Shown here: piece by piece, positions 55,660-64,000 of the stretch
Position numbering within the stretch: the stretch's first letter is position 1
How the letters are laid out: every line of letters starts with the position of its first letter
Source: Dryas octopetala
Lineage: Eukaryota > Streptophyta > Magnoliopsida > Rosales > Rosaceae
Assembly: GCA_963921425.1 (NCBI GenBank)
Contig: OY992833.1
Coordinates: 9,899,738-9,963,737 of the forward strand
DNA length: 64,000 bases
Reading direction: 5' to 3'
Notes under the pieces: generated by a model
What the model saw: the letters and a program-made list of their open reading frames with translations, nothing else
Database searches by the model: none
What the model was told of the DNA's origin: nothing
Position numbers and translations under genes: made by a program

Positions 55660-57400
55660 AAAAGAATTATTATAATATAAATCACAACCAAGACCAATCA
55701 TTTCAACATGTTCATTAAGCGTCTTTGGTCATAACCCTTTCCCTTAATAGGTTTGCAACATAAGCTTTGTCCGTATAGACACCCGTTATTTTAATTCTAT
55801 TTTGTGTAGCATCCTTAGAATACCTGTCGCTCTTGAAGAAAATGACAGTTTCGGTATCAAAATAAATTCTCAGTGACTTGGTAATAGGATCATAAACACT
55901 AAGTCCTAAGATAAATTTCGCAACTCCAATTCATGAATTGTGACCTTAAAGCATGCCAAAATTCCTACATTAGATGCATAAGGAATCGTTCCTATGTTCA
56001 TATGTTCCAGTTGATCTTTAAGAGATTGCATAAGGCTAAACATATCCCCTTCCTAATCTAGAGCAACATTGAAGGAACATTTTCCTTACCGAATCTCTCA
56101 AAAACTTGTTTCAATATGCTTTCTAAGGCAAACATGAGTATCCATGTGATCAGTTATGGAATATTTCAATTCCTATCACTTTAATTAGTTGCCTCTCATC
56201 AATTCAAAGTTAATAGAGAGAAATCAAGACAATTACTAGCAAGCAAAATATTATCCATATACATAATAATAAATATAAACTTACTCCCACTAATCTCTAG
56301 AATATCACAGATTAACTGTCTTCATTAAAACTAAAGGCAATTAGGATATCATTGAACTTAAGATACTATTTTTTGGGAAGCTTGTTTAAGTTCGTATATT
56401 GAATTCTTAGTGTACAGATAACACGTTTCTTTCTATCAATGGGGAGCCTTCAAATATCTTTGTAGACTTCTTATTCTAAACTCCCACTCAAAAAATGGTT
56501 TTCACATTCATTTGATGCAAATATAAATCATATTGAGCCACCAATGCCATAACGATCCCCAATGAGTCCTTCTTAGCTTCAGAAGAGAAGGTCTCTTTGT
56601 AATCAATGTCTTCGATCTTTCTGAATATAAACCAATAAAGTAACCAGTAGTCGTTCTAAAATCCAATTTCTTTTCATACATATTATATTATTACTTCTGT
56701 TGTGCGACCCTGATATGCAATTACCTTAAACTAAGTTTCCTTCGTATCCATAGTTCAAAAAGAGGTTTTGAACTACTTTAACTCAGTTTAATACATATGT
56801 AGTGGTCTTAAGAGCTTGCATTCACAATGATATAGGTAATCCTAACCATATATATCCATAATAGTTGGGTGCACATTACATACTATTTCCAAGAGTTTGG
56901 AAAGGAAACCAAAACATTGACCTAAATCATCATATTTTTCATAAAAATCACAATAAGATGAATCATAAAAAGGTTCACAAAAGTCTGTATGAATCATTCA
57001 AGAAGCTCTAAATTTCTTATGGCACATTTCTTGGTGTGTTTGGTTTGTTTTCCATAATACAATTCACATACACACACCGAGATTAATAAAATCCAAGTTC
57101 GAAACAACCCCCATTCCTTATGAATCTTTTCAACTTTTCTCTAGATTAAGACCCAGTCAATAATGCCACAAGAATAAGGAATTTGAATCTATTAAGCTAT
57201 GTTTAGTTCCAACATTGAGATGCAGAGTCAAAAGAGTTTCAGTAAATATAACATCAAACTTTAATTATTATAAACCATTAAATAGAATACCAAAATTAAC
57301 GTAAGAGGCATTCTTAAACAATCTGAAACATTCTTTATGAAACTTCAAGCTAAATATGTTAGGGTTAGATACAAAAAACTTAAATAAGTTTCAAAATAAT
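55660..57400 (-). mobile_element. Decayed copia pol fossil
   Basis: Minus-strand translation in several frames gives, in order from 57.0 down to 55.7 kb, integrase-like scraps, KKLDFRTTTGYFIGLYSERS, DYKETFSSEAKKDSLGIVMA (RT start), VAQYDLYLHQMNVKT, SGSKFIFIIMYMDNILLASN (the RT active-site region), and RNase H-like ends. The order is that of copia pol. Many breaks, so old. No LTRs identified. It is distinct from the young element at 43.2-48.2 kb. Confidence 0.7.
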
Positions 57401-57499
57401 TAGGAACATAAGTGTTTGGAATAAAATGTAAAAGTGTGGATTTTAAAGGATCACTGCATCCAATTAGCAATATAAATTGTATCACATAATTCAACTCAC

Positions 57500-57850
57500 C
57501 AAGTATTAGAGCCAGAGAGGTGATCAAGGATGGAGGAGTAAGAAGAGATATGGGAGAGAGAACACCATGGGGAGGGAGAGGAGGAATAGAGGGAGAGTTT
57601 GGTGGTGGTCTCGCCGCCTAGCTCGCTTGCGTGACGCCGAACTGAGGAGAGAGAAAAAAAAAGGTTTATGGATGATTGGGGTTTGAGAGATTGGGGTTTG
57701 GGGCCTTTAGTCAATTGGAGAGGAAAAAAAAAAAAAAAAAACAGGGTTTAGGGCCTTTGGGCAATTGGAAAGAAATGGTTGATTGGGGTTTGGGGCCTTT
57801 GGGCAGTTAGGGTTTGGTAGGATTAGGGTATTAACAATTTAAGCTTATAA
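57500..57850. other. Leader-like and short-repeat region
   Basis: A GA-rich stretch followed by about three copies of GGTTTGGGGCCTTTGGGCA-type text (57690-57815) and a poly-A tract. A 72-residue minus-strand frame is low-complexity. No gene supported. Confidence 0.4.
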
Positions 57851-57852
57851 CT

Positions 57853-58095
57853 TTATATAACTACTAACTAGTTTATAAGTTTGTATATAACTATATATAC
57901 ATAAACAATGTTAGCTAGGTATATATAACATTATAGAGTAATTAATATATAATAATAGACTTAGTGTATAGGTTTAGGATCATACAAAATATATTTTAGG
58001 GTCTAAAATATAGCTAGGTTAATATTAATTTTATTATCTATAATGTGTATAAATATGTACATTGGAAGATTAAGTACGTTCACAAGAACTTGTTG
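57853..58095 (+). repeat. ~240-bp direct repeat, left copy
   Basis: ATATAACTACTAACTAG through CACAAGAACT is matched at 63765-64000 with about four differences. The right copy begins at the very base after a CACTA end and runs to the window edge. Confidence 0.9.
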
Positions 58096-58186
58096 GCCTA
58101 GTGGGTGAGGTAAAAAATAAAATAAAATAAAATAACGTACAAAAATCCAAAAAATCAACATCAAACTTCTAGATTCTCAGTACACC

Positions 58187-59896
58187 TCAAACTTCGAGAT
58201 TGTGCCTGATTTTCAACTTGGACCAATACTCCAACTCGAAGAATATCGACTTGTTCGTCCAATTTAGATGTGCAGGTGACCTTGGCATATTTCGTTCTTT
58301 GTTAGAGGAATGTTTACCAATCCGGCCAAATTCTAAGTTATTCAACTGCCTCAAGATGTCATCACCAGATAATTCTTTAGGTTTCACGCCCATCTCCTTT
58401 TTTCCGTCAAAGGCCTCTTTACTGTGACGCCATTTATGATCCATCGACAACCATCTTCGGTGGCCCATATAACATACTTTACCACTGTGCCAAGCGGAAG
58501 TTATATCGTTATTACAAGTAGGACATGCCATATAACCCTTGGTGCTCCAGCTTGATAGATTCCCATAAGCTGGGAAATCATTTATTGTCCACATGACTGC
58601 CGCATGCAAGAAAAACATTGTTCTGGTGGACTTATAATATGTCGGCACACCATTTTGCCATAATTCTTTTAGCTCATCAATCAACGGCCGCAAATATATA
58701 TCGATCTCCTTGCCAGGGGATTGCGGTCCCAGAATTAATAGCGTCATAATTGTGAATTCTTTTTTCATGCATTTCCAGGGAGGCAAATTATAAGGAACCA
58801 CTACCACTAGCCAAGTGCTGTAAGATGTGCTCATATTTTCGAATGAATTAAATCCATCAGTAGCAAGTCCTAATCTGACATTTCGTGGATCTGCTGCAAA
58901 ATCCGGATATATCTTGTCAAATTCTTTCCATGCGCTTCTGTCTGCAGGATGTCTCATCACATCATCCTCAACCCGCTTATCTTTGTGCCATCTCATGTCA
59001 CTTGCAGTATGTGTTAACATGTACAATCGTTGCAATTTTGGCTTAAGTGGGAAATAACGCAACACCTTTTGCGAAATCTGTTTCTTTCTCTCTACAGACT
59101 TGTTTTTATATCTCGGCTCATTCACAGGGCATTTATCCTTCCCTTGGTGTTCTTTGTAAAACAATACACAATCATTCTTGCATGCATGAATCTTTTCATA
59201 TCCCAAACCGAGATCTTTCAACACCTTATTTGCAAGATAATGGGTTTCAGGTATATGATTGTTCTTTGGAAGCATTCGTTTCAAAATCTCCATCAACTGA
59301 TCATAACTTCGATTCGAATGTTGATTAAGTACTTTCTAATGCATTAACTCCACAACAGCAGTTAGCACTGAAAACTCTTCACAACCAGAGTACAATTCCC
59401 GCTGAGCTTGTTTCAATAATCTCTCGTACTTATCAAACTCTTCTCTTTAGACTTCGGGCAACCCATCATCTTCATCCATATTATCGCTCTCTGTATCATC
59501 CTGATTGACTTCGTGATCAAGCGATGCATATGGATAAGCATCGTTTATTATGCCCATCACTTGTTCATTATCATCACCAACAGATTCAGTAGGCTGCAGA
59601 ATTGTTCGAGTATCCGAGGAAGTCGAAGCATAAAGTCTCGGTTCACCATGATAATACCATGTCGTATAGTTGTGTGACATCCCATATTTCACCAAATGAA
59701 TTCTGACTTCACGCACTGTCTTCCATAAAGTGTTGTTACAATTCCGGCATAGACACTTTATATTATTCTGAGCATTGACATGTTCCTGTGCAACTTGAAT
59801 AAATAACTCGATCCCATACAAATATTCATCATTAACACGATTCGTATTACGTATCCACTGTTGGTCCATGATGCCTGTTTTCATATTACACGACAA
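58187..59896 (-). pseudogene. CACTA transposase: transposase-associated and TNP2 domains
   Basis: Read on the minus strand from 59896: MDQQWIRNTNRVNDEYLYGI then CRNCNNTLWKTVREVRIHLV then NYTTWYYHGEPRLYAS is the transposase-associated domain (PF13963 type). After an acidic stretch, one frame continues through two in-frame stops (59447-59449 and 59336-59338) into ACKNDCVLFYKEHQGKDKCP, LGLATDGFNSFENMSTSYST, WTINDFPAYGNLSSWSTKGY and MACPTCNNDITSAW, the TNP2 catalytic region (PF02992). It ends with a C-terminal part cut at 58187 before any DUF4218 sequence. Function in an intact element: cutting and joining at the CACTA ends. Two stops and the missing C-terminus make this copy dead. Confidence 0.88.
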
Positions 59897-60410
59897 TTAG
59901 AAAAAGATTTGTCACCCTTCTTCGTCTCCTTATGCCTCCGGTAAGGGCCCTATCCCATTCGAGAATGCACATATGTGTCGTGGTTGTTGGCTCGCACGAC
60001 ATAGTTTCGATCTGGGAAAATTTTAGCAGCAACTCCCTATGGTTCTCTAAGTGCACGACGTAGATATTTAAAATAAATATCTGGTATGCACTCGAAGAAC
60101 ACATAGGGAGATGTTGCCAAAATTTTCTCAAATCAAAACCACGTCACATGAACCGCTAACCACAACACATAATTGTGCACTCCCAAACTATCCATGGGTA
60201 ATTTGGACAATTCAAGAATCATATTGGAGCGCAGTCACGCCCAGCGTCCATGCGCGCGTCCAACAGACTTTCGAACGGGTCTAAGGTGAATTTAAGTTTA
60301 GTGTACAAAGTTATTCACTGATAACTTCGCACGACTAGTTGAATGTACAAAGTTATCGACTGATAACTTCGCACAGGCGATTCGTGCCACATGACCTAAC
60401 CCAGTACTCG
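59897..60410 (-). other. Region upstream of the copy D transposase
   Basis: Contains an inverted repeat (AAAATTTTAGCAGCAACTCC near 60019 against GGGAGATGTTGCCAAAATTT near 60105) and a ~42-bp direct repeat, TGTACAAAGTTATTCACTGA (60302) and TGTACAAAGTTATCGACTGA (60344). Each direct-repeat copy carries a GTTATCxACTGATAAC palindrome. An 81-residue frame here has no recognised similarity. Likely leader or intron of the transposase gene. Confidence 0.5.
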
Positions 60411-60413
60411 AAG

Positions 60414-61370
60414 AGTGCTGGACTATGTCATCGGGAATTTTGCAATTACAACTAAATTAAATGTAACATACAAACTAAACTATAATTAATCTAACAATAT
60501 ACATATAAGCATACAAACAAACTATTAAATTTTAGCATTTAAGAACATACAAACTAACTAATCAATTTTATAATTAATTTTAACATACAAACTAATTCAT
60601 TAAAAAAGTTTAATACAATTATATATGAAACATTAAATACTAAAACTTAACTAAAAGATAGATTAAACACATACCTCACCAAAAATGCAATTATCCTTCA
60701 CAACAAATGCAACACTATCCTTCCTTCACCAAAAAAATAAATCATTGTCAAATATTTGCCCAACATCAATCTAAATTCAGATTTCACAACCAAACCACTA
60801 AATAAAAAAAAACCACAACATTAACTAATTACCACTAAAATCAGAAATTTCACAACCAATTTATGCAAAATCCACAACAAGTGCAAATTGTCCAATCCTA
60901 CAAAAGCAAAATCCACAATATTAGAAAACATAAAAAACAGAAAATAACAAAACTTAATTAAAATAACATAAATTAAAAAAAAATTACCTTGTGTTTCGGT
61001 GAGTTGGTTTCGGGTGGGCGGGGGAGGGGGGGGGGGATTGGGTTTGAGTGGGGTGGGTTTTCGGGGGAGGGTGGGTTTCGGGGGGGTGGGGGGGTGGGTT
61101 TCGGGGGGAATTAAGGTGGGTTTCGGGGGAGTGGGTTTTCGGGAGGAGGGAGGAGGAGTGGGTGGGTTTTCGGTTGGAGGGGGTGGGTTTCTGGGGGGTG
61201 GGTTTTCGGGAGCAGGGAGGAGGAGGGGGGGTTTTGGGTTTCGGGGGAAGGAGGAGGGAGGAGAAGGGAAGAGACGGCAGCCGAGAGCAAGGAGGAGCGC
61301 GGCGAGAGCTGAGAGGGATTGAGAGTGAGTGAAGTGTGAAGTGTGAAGTGAACCCAGAACTGGGTTAGAT
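60414..61370 (-). promoter_or_regulatory. CACTA transposase leader and first-intron region, copy D
   Basis: Minus strand: a CACTTCACACTTCACTCACTC-like start near 61345, a C-rich CCGAAACCCACC leader, then a GTAATTTTTTTTTAATTTAT donor-like junction near 60986 and an AT-rich intron-like stretch. Matches copy A at 7335-8345. Confidence 0.6.
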
Positions 61371-61574
61371 TGAACGACTTTGGGCGACGAACATGATTCT
61401 GTCACCCAAAGAACCTTTAGGCGAGGAATTCATTATTTCGTCGCCCAAAAAGCCTTTGGGCGACGGAATCATGTTCGTCGCCCAAAGTCGTTAACTTTAG
61501 GGCACCGTTTCATCCCGCCACAATTTCAGAATTTGGGTGACGCACCGTTCGTCGCCCAAAGTTGATTTTTGGTA

Positions 61575-63370
61575 TGAACCACGATCGTTCATACGTTCGA
61601 GGTCCAATACCAAACTTCTAGATCTCCGATTAACCTAATTTTTTAGAGGAATGATCTTTGAGTGGGAAACTAATAAATGAACGGTTCAGATCGTTAAAAA
61701 CACAATCGACATATAAGGTTCTACATATAAATCAGTAGATTTTACACTTAAATAATAAAATTCTATTAACTATTTCGTTCAAACCTTGTCGATTCAATAA
61801 TTGTGAAGACAATAACGTCATTACAATAATTATAGTCGTTCATCATCTATGTTCATACGCAAAGATCATCCCTGCAAAAAATCCGCTCAATCAAAGTTCA
61901 TCTAGCCATTCGATTATGATTATAAAAACCATGATCTTTCATACACACTAAATGCTAAACCTAACTTCTACTTCTCCGATTGAGATAATTTTTTGTATGG
62001 ATGATCTTTGAGTGGGGGACTAGCCAATAATCGGTTCGGATCGTTAAAAACATAATAGAAATCTGAGCTTCTACATATAAATACACTTGAAGAGTATAAT
62101 TCTATTAATTTTTTTGTAGAAATTTTGGCGATTCAATAGTTTGTGAAGACTACAATGTGATTTTAACGATCGGAACCGTTCATTTTATTCGTTTATTTTG
62201 GAAGATCATCCCTGCAAAAAATCGGCTAAATCGGAATTCATCTCCTCCTTCGATTAATATTAAAAAATTCACGATCGTTCATAAGTTCAACCACCGTTAC
62301 CTAACTTCTACATCTCCGATTGAGCTAATTTTTTGCAGGGATGATCCTTGAGTGGGAAATTAAAAAATGAATGGTTCTGATCTTTGGAAATACAATCGTA
62401 TCGTATGCTATTACATATATAAAATTGTAAACAAAAAAGTATTAGTACTTTGGGCGAGGAACTATAAATTATAAATTCGTCGCCCAAGGTCCCTTTGGGC
62501 GATGAAATGTTAAGTTCCTCGCCCAAACCATTATTATAAAACGATCATTCCTACATTCGAGCTCCGATACCAAATTTTTACATCTCCAATTGACCTAATT
62601 TTCTGCAAGATTAATCTTTGAGTGAGAAACTAATAAATGAACGGTTCGGATCATTGAAAACACAATCGACATATGAGGTTGTACATATAAATGAACGGTT
62701 TTTGCACTTGAAGAATAAAATTCTATTAACTCTTTCGTTACAACCTTGTAGCTTCAATAATTGTGAAGACCACAACGTGATTATCACGATCAGAGCTATT
62801 CATCATATACGTTCATACTCAAAGATCAACCCTGCAAAAAATCGGCTCAATCGGAGTTCATCTACCCGTTCGATTATTATTATAAGAATCAAGATCGTTC
62901 ATACATCCTAAATGCCAAACCTAACTTCTACATCTCCAATTGAGATAATTTTTTGCATGGATGATCTTTGAGTGGGGCACTAAGAAATGATCGGTTCGGA
63001 TCGTTAAAAATACAATACGAAAGTGATCTTCTACATACAAATACACTTGAAGAGTATAATTCTATAGTTTTTTCGTTGAAACTTTGTCGATTCAACAATT
63101 GTAATTTCAACGATCGGAGTCGTTCAATTTATTCGTTTATACTCAAACATCATTCCTGCAAAAAATCGCCCAAATCAGAATTCATCTACTCCAATGATTA
63201 GTATTAGCAAATTCTTGATCGTTCATACATTCGAGCACCGTTACATAACTTTTACATCTCCAATAATCCTAATTTTTTGCAATGCTGATCTTTCAATGAG
63301 GAATTAAAAATTGAACGGTTCGGATCGTTGGAAACACGATCGCATTGTATGAATAACATACATATAATTG
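61575..63370. repeat. Subterminal array of ~350-bp palindromic units, copy D
   Basis: Landmarks at about 61618, 61970, 62310, 62580, 62932 and 63258. The two-block plan is identical to copy A, with a GGGCGAGGAACTATAAATTA-type spacer between blocks. Confidence 0.75.
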
Positions 63371-63379
63371 TACCAAAAA

Positions 63380-63764
63380 AAAAAAAGGAATGACCCTTTG
63401 GGCGACGAACAAATTCCTCGCCCACAATCACTTTGGGCGACGAAATATTTTGTCTCCCAAAGTACCTTTGGGCAACAAATTTAGGTTTTCCTCGCCCAAA
63501 GGTACTTTGGGCGAGGAACATGCATACCGAATGCATTTCTCAATTAATATTTTGGCGTGTGAGTTGAGGCGACAAGATCATTTCATCGCCCAAAGTAACT
63601 TTAGGCGAGGAACATGTTATTCGTCGGCCAAAGTCCGTCGCCCGGCCAAATATGTATGACATTGAGCGACCAATGTTCTTTTTCGTTGCCCAAAATTACT
63701 TTGGGCGACGAATATAGGTTTGTCGCCCAAAATTTCGTCGCCCAAATATGTTTTTCTTGTAGTG
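63380..63764 (-). repeat. CACTA right end and subterminal motif cluster, copy D
   Basis: More than fifteen TTTGGGCGACGAA/TTCGTCGCCCAAA variants, closing CATATTTGGGCG read from the end and CTTGTAGTG at 63764. Confidence 0.85.
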
Positions 63765-64000
63765 ATATAACTACTAACTAGTTTATAAGTTTGTATATAA
63801 CTATATATACATAAACAATGTTAGCTAGGTATATATAACATTATAGAGTAATTAATATATAATAATAGACTTAGTGTATAGGTTTAGGATCATACAAAAT
63901 ATATTTTAGGGTCTAAAATATAGCTAGGTTAATATTAATTTTATTATCTAAAATGTGTATAAATATGTATGTTGGAAGATTAAGTACGTTCACAAGAACT
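63765..64000 (+). repeat. ~240-bp direct repeat, right copy
   Basis: Continues past the window edge; see the left copy at 57853-58095. Confidence 0.9.

Larger units (their letters stand above)
58096..63764 (-). mobile_element. CACTA (En/Spm) transposon, copy D
   Basis: Same family as copy A: the right end is CTTGTAGTG at 63764, the subterminal array is shared, and the leader/intron (60414-61370) is shared. It keeps the N-terminal and TNP2 parts of the transposase that copy A lacks, but no DUF4218 part is seen to the left of 58187. No matching CACTACAAG left end is found next to it; the left limit given is where the flanking direct repeat stops. Non-autonomous as it stands. Confidence 0.75.

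Noticed and set aside
54439-63764. One complete CACTA element from the end at 54439 to the end at 63764
   Set aside because: The two ends differ in subterminal sequence, flanking triplets do not match, and unrelated copia pol and LTR-like segments lie between.
1-64000. CRISPR arrays, bacterial operons or ribosome binding sites
   Set aside because: The tandem repeats found lack regular unique spacers, and the genome is a plant's.
1-64000. tRNA, rRNA or other structured RNA genes
   Set aside because: I saw no tRNA box pattern or rRNA text; the tRNA-like strings are retroelement primer sites.

Overview
This is nuclear DNA from a flowering plant, almost certainly a eudicot. The evidence is the plant-type cytochrome b561/DOMON gene, the intronless plastid-type class I phospholipase A1 gene, the plant-only transposon families (CACTA with TNP2, DUF4218 and Transposase_24 parts; Tat-lineage gypsy; plant copia) and AT-rich spacers with CT and AT microsatellites. 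I cannot name the species. The window is dominated by transposons, with only three traces of host genes.

Layout. 1-2.4 kb: a non-autonomous hAT element (38-688) and a 1.2-kb foldback element with Mutator-like target duplications (1245-2419). 2.6-13.0 kb: a nest of CACTA remnants, including a deleted copy with near-perfect ends (5421-10752) and a Transposase_24 fragment with its own CACTA end (to 12970). 13.1-14.4 kb: a CT microsatellite, a tight hairpin and two LINE 3' tails. 14.5-15.9 kb: the one clearly intact host gene, a class I PLA1/galactolipase on the minus strand, with a TATA box. 17.4-29.1 kb: a recent 11.7-kb Tat-type gypsy element with identical LTRs, a 5-bp target duplication, dual RNase H, antisense ORFs and a tandem-repeat 3' region. 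29.2-34.2 kb: spacer with small inverted-repeat elements. 34.3-41.0 kb: old LTR-element debris, carrying a 2.9-kb hAT transposon with an 8-bp target duplication (36336-39220); that hAT itself contains a MITE.

42.0-48.3 kb: a cytochrome b561/DOMON gene with a young, whole-looking 5.0-kb copia element in its last codons. The original C-terminal codons and stop lie on the far side of the element, next to the 5-bp target duplication. The gene also has a reading-frame break in its membrane domain. 49.8-50.5 kb: a 3' fragment of a gene resembling mitochondrial ribosomal protein mL46. 50.6-54.4 kb: a LINE scrap, then a copia 5' LTR and gag fossil split by a 2.25-kb solo LTR. 54.4-57.8 kb: a CACTA end, an LTR-like segment and a badly decayed copia pol on the minus strand. 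57.8-64.0 kb: a second CACTA copy with the TNP2 region that the first copy lacks, bounded by a roughly 240-bp direct repeat.

The host genes are unrelated to each other. The structure of interest is the transposon architecture: complementary CACTA deletion derivatives, long palindromic subterminal arrays, two CACTA gene types sharing one leader, a gene with a retroelement in its last codons, and a Tat element with antisense ORFs and satellite-like repeats. I found no convincing new enzymatic, defence or RNA-guided system.
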